64,000 nucleotides of DNA, taken from NCBI GenBank assembly GCA_029931535.1, contig JAQPZY010001638.1, positions 3,310,501 to 3,374,500 on the forward strand, given 5' to 3'. The translations under genes and the position numbers were made by a program. The notes beneath the pieces were generated by a model. That model was not told the DNA's origin, searched no databases, and saw only the letters and a program-made list of their open reading frames with translations. The DNA comes from Margaritifera margaritifera. Taxonomy: Eukaryota; Mollusca; Bivalvia; Unionida; Margaritiferidae. This document shows, piece after piece, positions 1 through 50,639 of the stretch (positions are counted from its first letter, which is position 1; every line of letters starts with the position of its first letter).

Positions 1-816
1 TCATATTCACCATGCGTTAACAGTCCTCTCCGGAGCAGCTCGTTCAAGCGAGTGATTGTAGGCATTGCTCAAGGCTTATAACCAATCAACCATAAACCGC
101 TATGCCTGTTTCACTCTAATATATAGCATCAGTATGTGTATACCGAAAACATTCGCGCGACACAAATAATTGGATGCGTGCCTACTAACATGCTGAGAAT
201 CTGCTCGCATTCTGGTTTTGGCGGGTATTCAGGCATGTACTCTCTCATGCGTGGCGTTGACCCTTTCAGCTCCTCCCTTACTAGCTTGAACGTATTTTGA
301 CATTCTTTCTTATGCTACGCAAAGTTCGTTTGCCCCCTTGCCTCGACACTGTTGGTAAAGCCCTTTTTCTGACTGTGTCCCAATCATAACAGCCATTGCA
401 TGGCGCTGGCGAAATTCTGCCTCTTCTAATCATTTGCCTGTGAAACTTGCAGTACTCGTTCATTCATGAAACCCCGCACTCATGATGCCTGCCACGAAGT
501 CACCTGCAATTATAGTACCCACGCAGTGTTGTGTCTGACGCAACACTGGTATATATTCCGTCACATTTTTATTTCAAATAAAAATTATTAGCCTTTCCGT
601 CTAAGCAAACTAATTATCTAGGGTCTCGACAGTCTGCACCGCTCGAGTGGGCTAGAACTTTCACTTGACTTCTACTTCATCTGAGACTAATACATGCGGG
701 CGAGTAAACATTCTGATCATGCATCGTCTAGGTGAGAAAATCATTGGGATTTTCTGCGTTGTATGTCGCATGTTTGGCCTCTGTGAAAGAGTTTCAATTT
801 TGTTTTGTCGGAACTC
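1..816. other. No recognised gene
   Basis: Short ORFs only. I see no signal peptide or prodomain exon for the convertase here, so its 5' end is probably upstream or unrecognised. Confidence 0.4.
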
Positions 817-877
817 TTAACACGACCATAGCCTTGACGCGTGACAGAAGTACCGACCGCATGACCATAGCATCGAA

Positions 878-1195
878 AGGCTAATTACAACGAGGCAAGT
901 CATTTTAAAGTTAGCAATTGGCAGGCTAATTACAACGAGGTAAGTCATTTTAAATTTAGCAATTGGCAGGCTAATTACAACGAGGTAAGTCATTTTAAAA
1001 TTAGCAATTGGCAGGCTAATTACAACGAGGTAAGTCATTTTAAAGTTAGTAATTGGCAGGCTAATTACAACGAGGTAAGTCATTTTTAAATTAGTAATTG
1101 GCAGGCTAATTATAACGAGGTAAGTCATTTTAAAATTAGCAATTGGCAGGCTAATTACAACGAGGTAAGTCATTTTAAAATTAGTAATTGGCAGG
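878..1195. repeat. Minisatellite, ~45-bp unit, about 7 copies
   Basis: Unit is near ggcaggctaattacaacgag followed by gtaagtcattttaaaattagcaatt. Nearly every copy holds GAG|gtaagt (one has gcaagt), a splice-donor consensus on the + strand. The long minus ORF across it is a repeat artefact. Confidence 0.95.
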
Positions 1196-1684
1196 GCCTT
1201 ATTGTAAAACACCCAGTTTAAGTCCTAAAAGTTTAGGCCGGCCCCTTAGGAGATGGGTTAGCCCAAAGCTCTCTTTACATGGGGGCAAATCCCTAACACC
1301 TGTAATAGATAGGACCATCTCCTGAGGGGTGTGGCTGGTCCATAAAACAATAATTTAAGGCTCCGTGAAAGTTTTGGACCCTCATTTTGGACCCTCCTGA
1401 CAGATGGTTGGGTGGATGGGTGGTGGAACTTATCTAAAAGTAGCCTTTCATATCTACTCCATGTTATCTCATTTTGATGAACTTTCAAGACTATACTTTA
1501 ATTTTCGCTTTACAATTGTGTTATGCAAAGAAAATCTTTAATTTTAGAGCAGAATGCTATGCCTTTAGCAGTGGGCGTGGCTATGACCGCGTCTATATAA
1601 ATGTCTTACTGTGTTATTGTGCTTATGATGCTATGTAAACTATGTCAATAATGAAAGCAATACAGGAATAATGTCTCATTTCAG

Positions 1685-39888
<38,204 letters not shown>

Positions 39889-40304
39889 TGATGTGACTTC
39901 ATTAGCTTCTCCCGCCCCCCGATTAAGACTAAGATATTGTTAACATTTTGAAGACATTAGCCTAAAGTTATTTGAATCGTTTTGGTTTTGTGTGGAGATA
40001 TTTGGTAAAATATATTGCAATTTTTTTGGTTTTTATGACTACAAGAGAAAAATACAACTATTTTTTAAAAATTTGTATCAGCATTTGATAGGTTCTTGTA
40101 TCTTTATTGAAGCTGTTACATAATCCATGTTGTGAGAAAACTAACATTTGTTTATGAACTGTTGAATAGTGTCTATATCATTGAAATACACCCTAGTTCT
40201 TAATCTCTCATGTTTTATTAGTTGACGATCCATAATATTTGCATTTTCTCCTTTTTGTGAATTTCATTTTTTCTATTGTTTGCGTTTGTATCTCTCCATG
40301 CCCA

Positions 40305-40352
40305 TGAGAGAGAGAGAGAGAGAGAGAGAGAGTGTGTGTGTGTGTGTGTGTG
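40305..40352. repeat. (GA)n(GT)n microsatellite
   Basis: Compound dinucleotide tract in the convertase 3' flank. Confidence 0.97.
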
Positions 40353-41320
40353 TGTTGTTTATGTATTTTGTTTAGATGAAACATTGCCCGTTCTCAATAC
40401 ACATTTAATAGCTTTTTAATTTTTTCTTGTTAAATTTAGTTGAGGCTCATAGATGTAAGTAGACAGATAACAATATAGGTGGATTACCAAGACACTACTA
40501 TCCACCATTTACAAAATGGTTTGAAAAAAAAGACCTCATTTAAGTGTATGAAGACCACTATCCTCATTTTTTTTTCCTGGATCGCTAAGACACATTTCTC
40601 AACAATTTTTGTTTTTTGAAAAACTAGATTACCAAAACTCAACCTCAGCATATGGCTGAAAAATATTGTTTTTTTTTACAAGAAAAAAAACAAAACAAAA
40701 ACAAAAAACGCAAAAACAAAACCAAAAACAAAACAACACAATTGAATAGGTTAGTGATTATTAGGTCATAGTGGCAAATTCGAGCCCTGAAATCATGCAC
40801 AAGTCAACCCGGTAATTTATTAACCCAGACCAAACCACGAAACTCATTCAAATATAAAAACAATAAATCTCCAAGTTAGATTTAGAAATTAAAGGTTTAC
40901 CAAACATTCAAGAAATTAAAAATTACCATGTCATACGGCATATAAGTCGAGCCCAGAACTAATACAGAATTCTTCCCAGTAATTCAAATAATCAATACAA
41001 GTCACTGAAATATTTATACAAAGATCGTTCAGCAAGTAACCTTTAATGTAAATCTTTGATAAAGCGATAATATTCTACCTTTTTCTGTCACAGTAAGAGG
41101 TACAATGTTTGTAAATTAATGATGGACTTCTGATCTACCATCTTACTAAGCAGTGCACCTTATCATTGTCCTGCTACACAGATTAATGTTCCAGTCAAAA
41201 AGAAATACCAAACGAATTTAAAACGATAAAGATATTTTCCACAGAGAATACTTATTTTTTATACAAGCCATGAAGCATTTTTGAAAATTATACTTTGAAA
41301 ATGTGACAATAGTTATTCAG
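40353..41320. other. Convertase 3' flank, no gene seen
   Basis: AT-rich with an A-rich run (caaaaacaaaacc type) near 40680-40740. Confidence 0.5.
40862..40867 (+). terminator. Possible polyadenylation signal for the long convertase form
   Basis: AATAAA about 970 bases after the TAA of exon 12. I did not find a closer perfect signal, but variants could be used. Confidence 0.25.
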
Positions 41321-41323
41321 TGA

Positions 41324-41407
<84 letters not shown>
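41324..41407. repeat. (TA)n microsatellite
   Basis: About 42 TA copies. Confidence 0.98.
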
Positions 41408-41410
<3 letters not shown>

Positions 41411-41679
41411 AGAGTGTTATGAACTTTTGGCAAAATCATTTAAACAAGACAGTATGGACGACAACATCAGGATGTGAAATATCTTACTGGCATTCGATTT
41501 ATCAAAGTATACCAGAGTTAGTAAAATCGATATATCTACTTTTAAATACAAAAACAGTTGTCTGAATGCAAAGTACAATTATCTAATGATCAATGTTTTA
41601 ATACAGCAAAAATAATATAAATTTAAAGCAATTTTACATAATTTTTTAATAACTTTAATATTCGTCCTTATCATACATG

Positions 41680-41970
41680 GAGATTTCCTAAATGGAAGTC
41701 CTAATTTAGCTACATTTAGCATTCCAAAAACTATTCATTTGTAGCCATTTCCATTTGGAAATAGAATATCAATGTCTAAAAGGATATTTCCATATAAAGT
41801 AGCCATTGTTCTCCAAGCTATGAAGACTCTACCACTGACATTTTTAAAAAAAAAACGATAGACCACCAATACACTACACAACATCCTAAATGGTAGTCGC
41901 AATTTAGGCTGCTTTAGCTTTTCAAAAACAATACAATTTAACCATTTTCATTTGGAAATGGCATATAAAT
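41680..41970. repeat. ~90-bp direct duplication, spaced ~190 bp
   Basis: cctaaatggaagtcctaatt ... catttggaaatagaatatca recurs as cctaaatggtagtcgcaatt ... catttggaaatggcatataa. Confidence 0.75.
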
Positions 41971-42238
41971 GTTAAAACAATTTGTTGAAAAAAGCTAATT
42001 CTTTAGTAACTTTGCTATTCATAATTTTGTTACTAAATAATTCACGTACAAATAAATGGAGGTATCTAATCCCATGTTAAAAAGGGGCACAGCTAATACC
42101 ACCATTTTTAGATTCGCTACATGGTTAATGTTAGAGAATTTGGAGAATAATAATTTAATTACTGAAATTGCAAATGCAGACTCCATAAAATATTTGGAAA
42201 ATTATAGACCAATACAACCGTCCTGAAAATTTGTGCGA

Positions 42239-42254
42239 CAATATATATATATAG

Positions 42255-42333
<79 letters not shown>
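42239..42333. repeat. (TA)n microsatellite
   Basis: Interrupted once near 42252. Confidence 0.98.
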
Positions 42334-42335
<2 letters not shown>

Positions 42336-42794
42336 GTGTGTGTGTGTGAAATTTCAGTATTAAACTTTTATATTGATGTATATATTTTATCACAATTATT
42401 TACATATGTCGAAATATGTCTTCAAATAATCCTTAAATACTTGTGTACAGTTCTAGATGCAGTATCGTGCGCGATGTCTGTTTTTAATTTTTTATATTTT
42501 ATTTATTTACTTATTTGTTTCTTTTTGATTTTATTTATTTATTTATTTTTTATCCGTGGAATAGTACTTTCCTGGGTTATTTATAATCAATGTAAAAAGG
42601 TGAAACTGTTCGTTCTTTTTAGAGTTCTAGTGAAAGAAACTTTACTAAATACGAAATAACTTTACGTTAAAAATGGTGTAAATAAGTAATATTTTGATCA
42701 GATGCCTCACTGACATACATATTGACTTGTCAATGACACTGTATTGTGAAAGTGCTAATATTAATGATACTTTCATTTTCGACTTTAACAACAT

Positions 42795-42795
<1 letters not shown>

Positions 42796-42889
<94 letters not shown>

Positions 42890-42890
42890 A
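42796..42890. repeat. (AAT)n(ATT)n palindromic microsatellite
   Basis: About 18 AAT copies followed by about 13 ATT copies, forming a perfect inverted repeat capable of a long hairpin. Confidence 0.97.
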
Positions 42891-42959
42891 CCATATTTGC
42901 TTGTCATTCACATCTTTGGAAAATATTTCTCTTCTAGACGTCATATCAGGAATCACATT

Positions 42960-43175
42960 GTAAAAAAACGTCCAGATATGGACTTATGAAAGCAATTGCA
43001 AACAAACGATATCCAATTTTCAAAGGTAATCAATATGTTGTTTTTCATACAAACACATAATCATACATAAAAAGGGAGGATTATATTTGTTTTTATACAT
43101 ACACACATACAAACACACATACAAAAGGAGGATATGGTATATTTGGCTCTCCTGGTCATAGACCAGAAGAGCTTA
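42960..43175. other. Unique spacer
   Basis: No gene; short acacatacaaa repeats. Confidence 0.5.
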
Positions 43176-44750
43176 CGGGATGTTCCTTCGTCCGTCGTCC
43201 ATCCGTTAGCACAAGTTTGTTATCGCTACTCCTCCTTAACTACCTGGAGGATTGCCATGAAACTTTAAACACACAGTCATCCCATGGTTTAGTTGATCCT
43301 AAATGAAAATGGTGTTATTCACACATCCAATATGGCCGCCACAGCGGCCATCTTTAAAATCTTGTTATCGCTACTCCTCCTGAATGAATGGTTATATCAA
43401 CATGGGGTTTTCAATCAAAAGACTTTCTTTTTATGTCTAGTTGGTCCTAAATGAAAATTGTGCCGATCTGACGCCCAATATGGCTGCCACGACATCCATC
43501 TTGAAAAACTTGTTTATCGCAACTCCTTCTGAACAGAAAGTCATACTGACGTGGAGTTTTCACCAAAAGACTTCTTATAATGTCCAGTTGGTCTTAAATG
43601 AAATGGTTTCGATCTGACATCCAATATGGCCGTCACATCGGCCATCTTGAAAATCTTGTTATCACTACTCCTTCTGAATGGATAGTCGTATCAACATGAG
43701 ATGTTTGCAACAAGACTTCTTATAATGTCTAGTTGGTCCTATATGGAAATAGTGCCAACTTGAAGTAGAATATGGCCGCCACAGCAGCCATCTTGAAAAT
43801 CTTGTTATCGCCACTCCTCCTGAACGAAGAGTCATATTGACATGGGGTTTACATCAAAAGACTTCTTATGATGTCTAGTTAGTCCTGAAGGAGCATGGTG
43901 CCAATCTAATGTCTAATATGGCTGTCACGGTGGCCATCTTGAAAATCTTGTTATCACTACTTCTCCTGAATGAATGGTCATATCAGCATGGGGTTTTCAC
44001 TAAAAGACTTCTTATAATGTTTTGTTGATCCTAAATTAGAATGGTGCTGATCTGACGTTCAATATGCGGCCATCTTGAAAATTTTGTTTCGCTAGTCCTC
44101 TTAAATGGAAAGTCATTTTGACATGGGGTTTTCATCAGAAGAGTTCTTATGGTGTCTAGTTGGTCCTAAATGCTAATGACCAACCCTCAATACGGCCATC
44201 ATGGTGGCTATCTTGAAAATATTATCTCTACTCCTCCCAAATGCTGTAGCGTACTAATGGGGTGGGGGGGGGGGGGGCGGACGGAGGTCTTGGGGTGCCA
44301 AAACAGCTGATAAACATTCGGGCCTCGTATTAAGCCACTGTCCAAATGGATGGCTATATAAACATAGGGTTTTCACCAATAGACTTCTTATGATACATTG
44401 TTGATACTAAATGAAAATGGTGCCAGTTGTACATCCAATATGACTGCCACGACGGCTGTCTTGAAAATCTTGTTGTCACTACTCCCCCTGAATGGATGAT
44501 CCTTATGACATGGGGTTTTCACCAAAAGACTTCTAATCATATTTAATTTGTTCTAAATGAAAATGGTGCCAATCTGATATCCAATATGTCCACCACAGCA
44601 GCTGATTTGAAAATCTTGTTATCGTTGAAGAATATCAGAGATGGTTTCAATACTCAGTAATTAAAAGGAAGAAATAGTCTTATTTTAAATTCGTGGAAAT
44701 TCGTTTCGCCCAGTAGAGCGTCAGTCCCTTAGGGGGACTCTTGTTTATTC
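43175..44750. repeat. ~145-bp tandem repeat, about 10 diverged copies
   Basis: Unit carries ccaatatggccgccacagcg, gccatcttgaaaatcttgtt, atcgctactcctcctgaatg, catggggttttcaccaaaag and acttcttataatgtctagtt. Copies differ by substitutions and a G-rich insertion lies at about 44265. Not coding. It resembles dispersed repeats common in invertebrate genomes. Confidence 0.9.
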
Positions 44751-44759
44751 CATGCAAAC

Positions 44760-45130
44760 ACACACTCACATATACAAAGGGAGGGAAAGTATACATTTTT
44801 TCTGCACATATACATAGGGTGGGTAGACTAGAGTGTATGTTTTATACATACACTCACACATAAAAAAAGAGGGGAGGGTATTTTTTTTTAATACACATAA
44901 AATCACATATACCATGGTAGAAAGGGGTATAAAGTGATCACACCCACACTATACTTACAATTCAACACTTATCGTCACAAACCAGGCATGAGTCATGGGT
45001 TATGATACAATGATTAACACACACTCTTACTACAAACATTCATTCTTGCAAACTAATGTATAGCAGGTAAGGGTATGATGTCAGACGAGTACTAACACAC
45101 AAACTTACAAACAAGCAAATCATTTAAAGT
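44760..45130. other. Unique spacer, no gene seen
   Basis: ACACA-rich words only. Confidence 0.5.
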
Positions 45131-45132
45131 CA

Positions 45133-45240
45133 GTGTATATAGACTGGGAAGTACATTAGGTATTGCAGTGTATATATACTGGGCAGTACATTGAGCACTG
45201 CAGTGTATATAGACTGGGCAGTACATTGGGCACTGCAGTT
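45133..45240. repeat. ~36-bp tandem repeat, 3 copies
   Basis: gcagtgtatatagactgggc plus agtacattgggcact. Confidence 0.93.
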
Positions 45241-45617
45241 TTATTTACGATGCCTTATTCTCTGAAACATGTCATTCTAGTTCTGTCAAATATATCAATC
45301 ACCCCCAAACGATGTAAGGGCCTGAAATCTCCACTCGCATTTAGCACAATTAATTTGCATTTTGAGTGCATTGAGCATTATTTCGAGCCCATAACTTATA
45401 TATACGTGTGTGTGTGTGCGTGTGTGTGTGTGTGTGTGTTTATGTAAGTTATCGCAAGGATTACTTTGTAAATCATTACAATTTAAAAAGCTTCAAAAAT
45501 GGTTTGTTCCGTAAATAGATTATTTTATACATAAGAGTTAAAGCACAACCTTTACACTGATTAAATGGCCGTGGGTTATATACCTACTCATGTGACAGGT
45601 GGTGAATGGTGTAATCA

Positions 45618-45991
45618 AATTGGATAGGTTTTAGAGACGACTACAGATAATGGACTCAACTGGCTCGTGCCTGCATACAACCCAACCTAGTGTGCATTAG
45701 GAAGCAATTAGTATCAGAGGCCGCACGAGTTGGACAGGATCATATATAGATTCTGCAAATAATTATCCATGCCCGACCAAACACCTGCCTCATCGGTTAC
45801 TGTTCTTAAGACACACAGAGATAGGCAAACTCCACTCGGGTAGCGGAAGTAGAGTGGACCGATCTGATGACAAGAGTATATCCGTTTTTCCTCAACATTC
45901 CTTCCCTCCTAATGCACACTAGGTAAGGTTGCATGCAGGCACGAGCCAGTTGAGTTCCATGATTCATAGTCATCTCTGGATCAAACCAATT
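45618..45991. mobile_element. MITE-like element with ~87-bp inverted arms
   Basis: Left arm 45618-45704 (ctcaactggctcgtgcctgc, cctagtgtgcattagga) pairs with right arm 45906-45991 (tcctaatgcacactaggtaa, gcaggcacgagccagttgag). Centre about 200 bp, no coding capacity. Confidence 0.85.
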
Positions 45992-46259
45992 ATACCTGAA
46001 GCCTATTCGTCATCTAAAATCTCAAACCGACCACAACTTTGCCGTCCATGTTTGGTAGTCCCTACTTAATAATATTGTATAATTGTTTTATAACATTGTA
46101 GATTTTATATGCTTATTATGAATATTTGCCTGTGAATAAAACATATTTAGTTATCCTTCGACGGTAGTCATTATTTTTTATATTGCTGAATATAAATACT
46201 TTTCGGAATCAGTTTCTGTCTTTTCAACATCGTAACATGACTCCTTTTAACTCATCTTA

Positions 46260-46960
46260 ACGAATCAAGTATGATATGTGTTAAGGTTGTATGAACTGCC
46301 ACATCAATAATTCTCTCTCTTGTGATGTAATTATAAAAGAAAGCAATTCCATTCTTGTACTTTTCGTTAACAGAATTAACCATTGTATCAGAAGTAATTG
46401 TATCGTACTGGAGACAAATATTCTCCAGCTCGTAATTTTGGCTTACACCTTCTATATCACATCAGATGCTTTTTCTAGTGTATCTAGTAAATCTAAAATA
46501 TCGAGGAAGAACAAAAGGATACAACGGACAATGATATGTTAGTACCTGGAAGTCAAGTGGTATTCTAAATATATTTCCGTATAGAATACTCATTTCTTGC
46601 TGTATGTTTTCACAAATGCTGGTAGCCATACAGCTTTAAACGCCATGAAAATGTTGCAATCATTTAGCTTAAAAATATCATCACTACCATAAGAAATGGT
46701 TATGTACCTAATAGGCATTCTTCCCAAATTGTTCACAACTACATTATTAGCATCTCCTTTAACCTTTATATGGAACACACACACAAAAAGAAAAAAAAAA
46801 AAAAAAAAAAAGAAACCAATTAAGTCATTTGGTCCCAATCTATGTATTACCATTTGATGCATTTGTTCATGCTTTATACTACTTTGTGTATGTGTAATAA
46901 TGGTGCGCTGGATTAAAATGTTTGTATTTTTCCTGTTTGTGAGGAGTTATATATTTTCAA
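46260..46960 (-). pseudogene. Polinton major-capsid-like fragment
   Basis: From high to low: HIKVKGDANNVVVNNLGRMP, IRYITISYGSDDIFKLND, FMAFKAVWLP; then YELENICLQYDTITSDTMVN and EKYKNGIAFFYNYIT. Both blocks fit the hexon-like capsid of Polintons/adintoviruses, and the NNLGR block recurs at 16.7 kb. A poly(A)/poly(T) run and stops break it. Confidence 0.6.
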
Positions 46961-47064
46961 TATGTTGCCATTGTTATCTATTTCATTAGCTGTTGTGTAC
47001 TTTTCCTGTTTGTGAGGAGTTATATATTTTCCATATGTTGCCATTGTTATCTATTTAATTAGCT
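46924..47064. repeat. ~72-bp tandem duplication
   Basis: ttcctgtttgtgaggagtta ... gttgccattgttatctattt occurs twice with few differences. Confidence 0.93.
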
Positions 47065-47579
47065 AAATTAAGTGAACAATTTGAACCAATTTTAGAACTA
47101 GTTTTCTTTAATTACATATACTTGTATACCCCACACAAACTCTAGCACCCATTACAACGGCAATAAATATTTATTTGGTGTTGATCAAAAGTCGCACAGA
47201 TAAACCTTAAGTATATGTGTTGGCTTAACAATTAGGATCGCCATAACTAAATGTTGCCTTTAACTATGCCAAGGATTTGAAACCAAATACATCTGATTAT
47301 TTGAGAATTCATACTGATTTGTTTCACTATTGGGTTCATGATGGTGGTCCAGTAATTTATACCTCGTCCTCGTCGTTTTCGTCTCTCTAAAATTAAAAAA
47401 CCTCAACCATTCACTCTCTCATGCACTCAGTCACACATACATTTCTCAGGGACTTCTATTATTGTTGATCAACATAATATCAGTTAAATCTAATCCATCC
47501 ACGTTGACTCGCGCAGAATATGCCATCAGTCGCGAGAAAGATTCACAAGTGCGTTCGCATTTGTTGTAAGCTAGTCTCA

Positions 47580-47895
47580 AAGAAGTGTTGTGTTGGTTTA
47601 TTTGTCGGTATGCCAATTACTACTAGGAATGATTTACACTGCAAAAAAAAAAAAAAAAAAACTGGTTTATTTGTCGGCATGTCAATTAATACTAGGAATG
47701 ATTTACACTGGAAAAGAAACTGGTTTACTTGTCGGCATGTCAAGTACTACTAGGAATGGTTTACACTGCAAAAGAAACTGGTTTACTTGTCGGCATGTCA
47801 ATTACTACTAGGAATGATTTACACTGCAAGAGAAACTAGTTTACTTGTCGGCATGTCAATTACTACTAGGAATGATTTACATTGCAAAAGAAACG
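47580..47895. repeat. ~60-bp tandem repeat, 5 copies, with A-rich junctions
   Basis: gtttacttgtcggcatgtca, attactactaggaatgattt, acactgcaaaagaaact. Most copies end in an A-rich stretch and the array runs into poly(A). Confidence 0.93.
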
Positions 47896-47897
47896 CT

Positions 47898-47901
47898 AAA
47901 G

Positions 47902-47945
<44 letters not shown>
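47898..47945. repeat. Poly(A) run
   Basis: About 45 A residues; could be a retroelement tail or slippage product. Confidence 0.95.
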
Positions 47946-47949
<4 letters not shown>

Positions 47950-48194
47950 AAGTATAATTGACTCAACTTGCAGATCCGAGAATCGCCACCTGGACCAAGA
48001 GACGAATTATCTTGAAATCGGGTGAAAGTAGATTTCCTGGAGGAGTTATTATTCGCTTGTTTCGCCCCATTTTATTTGTTGACAAAATCGCACTAATAGA
48101 AACAAGCGATAGTTAACTCCTCTTGCCTAGAAAGATAATGACTGTTAGCGCAGCAGCTGAGCGAAACGAGAATTGCAGCAAAGTGAACACAAAA

Positions 48195-48916
48195 TAATAT
48201 CTCCCCCCCCACTCTTAAATAATATCTTTCCCCCCCACTCTTAAATAATATCTCCCCCCCCCCCACACTCTTAAATAATATCTTTCCCCCACACTCTTAA
48301 ATAATATCTTTCCCCCACACTCTTAAATAATATCTTTCCCCCACACTCTTAAATAATATCTTCCCCCACACTCTTAAATAATATATTTCCCCCACACTCT
48401 TAAATAATATCTTTCCCCCACACTCTTAAATAATATCTTTCCCCCCACACTCTTAAATAATATCTTTCCCCTACACTCTTAAATAATATCTTTCCCCCCA
48501 CACTCTTAAATAATATCTTTCCCCCCACACTCTTAAATAATATCTTTCCCCCACACTCTTAAATAATATCTTTCCCCCCACACTCTTAAATAATATCTTT
48601 CCCCCACACTCTTAAATAATATCTTTCCCCCCACACTCTTAAATAATATCTTTCCCCCCACACTCTTAAATAATATCTTTCCCCCACACTCTTAAATAAT
48701 ATCTTTCCCCCCACACTCTTAAATAATATCTTTCCCCCACACTCTTAAATAATATCTTTCCCCCACACTCTTAAATAATATCTATCCCCCCACACTCTTA
48801 AATAATATCTTTTCCCCACACTCTTAAATAATATCTTTCCCCCACACTCTTAAATAATATCTTTCACCCACACTCTTAAATAATATCTTTCACCCACACT
48901 CTTAAATAATATCTTT
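48195..48916. repeat. ~22-bp pyrimidine-rich minisatellite, about 32 copies
   Basis: Unit cactcttaaataatatcttt cccc, with C-run length varying from 3 to 9. No unique spacers. Confidence 0.97.
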
Positions 48917-49022
48917 GAGGTATCATTGAGTATGGTCCTCCAAGGGTTTGAGTGGTCTGGAAACAAGATCATGCATACCACTGAATAAACAATTAATTTG
49001 CTTTTTTCATTTTAAAAAAAAA

Positions 49023-49060
49023 CACCCCCCCCCCCCCCCCCCCAAAAAAAAAAAAAAAAA
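49023..49060. repeat. Poly(C) then poly(A) run
   Basis: Adjacent homopolymers; length may be unreliable in assembly. Confidence 0.95.
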
Positions 49061-49189
49061 CCATGATGGAATGTGTTTGGCTGTTTTGATTGTCTAAGAT
49101 ATTTCATCATCATTGTTGATCTGCACCTGACAGACCTCGCCTTCAGCGACGATGCGTTCCAAAGAAACATCGTCATTTTATTGTGTACA

Positions 49190-50050
49190 AGTGTATGCCT
49201 CGGGCACGATTATGCTTTGAAAATCACACTAACATACGGGATATTTAATAGATGGTGATAGTTTTTGAATTTTACAACTGAGCCTTCTTCATGCACTATA
49301 TCTTTCGAATTTTCTGCATTGTAATATGGTCGTTTGTGTTCTGATAATTTTTATGGTGTATTGAACACATTCAAGCCTTTTTTACATACACGTTTATGTC
49401 CGTGATAACTGTTTATCGGCGATAATACTAATCTGAATTTTTGTTTGTTTTTTTTTTTCAATTTGAACATAATGATTATATTGAAACATAATGTCAACCT
49501 GTCTATCTCTATTTTAGTTATTCGAACCGGTTTGATGTAAGATGGTGCAACTATTTAATAAACATTTACAGATTTATCAAACTAATGTTCCAATTGTTTA
49601 ATGTCCTCTATTTTTACAGGATGTATATCAAATCAATGACTGCATATATTTAAATTGTATTTAGTGGTATCTGGGTATCTTTTTTTGGAGTATTTAAAAT
49701 TGATTCCACGGAGAAAAAAAATTAATATATATAGTTTGTACATTAATACAAGCGTTTTAAAATTTTAATTCATTCAGGCAAGTCTATGTATGAGATTAAT
49801 CTTAGCAGTTGATACCTACCTATGTACAATATTAAATTCTGTCAAACATAAATCTATTAGTTTCATTTATTTCCTCTCCAAATTTGGTACGTAAAATATT
49901 GAATAAACTTTGAGTGACTCTATTGATTTTGTCTCTGTTTAATATATGATGTAGAGGTTTTGTTCTGTAATAAAAAAGTTTATACTCAATTTCTTCTCCC
50001 TCCGGAGTCAGTTGTTTCATAAGTCTGATCGTTACGTCTAGCTGTACTTT
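49190..50050 (-). pseudogene. Polinton-type PolB N-terminal fragment
   Basis: From high to low: VTIRLMKQLTPEGEEIEYKL, RVTQSLFNILRTKFGEEI, FMFDRI. After a degenerate gap there is GLNVFNTP, a stop, then KLSEHKRPYYNAENSKDIVH and VVKFKNYHHLLNIPYVSVIF, which matches the zinc-finger-like segment and the start of the exonuclease domain. The usual DFE motif reads IFKA. Broken by stops. Confidence 0.6.
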
Positions 50051-50394
50051 TTACATAACCAAACTATCAAGTTTTTAGAATGATGATCTTTAAATATGGC
50101 TCAGTATCATTGAAAAATACAAACAAATCTTGATTCTTGCTATTGTATAATCTAATCTCATTTAGAACTCTGTTAAATAAACCTCCTGAGTATTTTCTTT
50201 ATGATTCTATTAAAACTTTGCTTATTCATATATCTTCACTTTCATTATTTTCAAGTTTTAAACGTATTAAAAGTTGTTGTAATTTTGTTTTTCACTTGTT
50301 TTTTATTGGCATATACAATATTTAAATATATATTTAACAATTATGTGCATAACTACTGTCTCTGTGTGCTGTGATGTAGCCAAGTTGTTGTTGT

Positions 50395-50622
50395 TGCTGT
50401 GGGTTTAACGCCATTTTTCAGCAAATGAAAGGCTATACATGGCGGCCAGTATATTTGGTGGAGGAAGAACCCGGGAAGAACCACCGACCCACGGGAAGCT
50501 ACTGGCAGGCTTCTCACATACCCACATTAGCCGAGCCCGAGACTCGAACCCACGCAGACAGAGGTGAGATGTGTGAGTGGCTTAAACCACTCAGCCACCC
50601 GGGGAACCGGTGATGTAGCTCG
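50395..50622 (-). mobile_element. tRNA-derived SINE (family of 13886), inverted
   Basis: gggtttaacgccatttttca, tatacatggcggccagtata, accaccgacccacgggaagc and B-box complement gagactcgaacccacgcaga. Confidence 0.85.
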
Positions 50623-50639
50623 CAAGTCGAGAGTATGTT

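Noticed and set aside
817..1212. 131-residue minus-strand ORF
   Set aside because: It is the translation of a 45-bp tandem repeat whose unit length is a multiple of three; no protein features.
42645..42963. Poly-Asn/poly-Ile ORFs
   Set aside because: Translations of the AAT/ATT microsatellite.
48195..48916. CRISPR-like array
   Set aside because: Simple 22-bp tandem repeat with no spacers.
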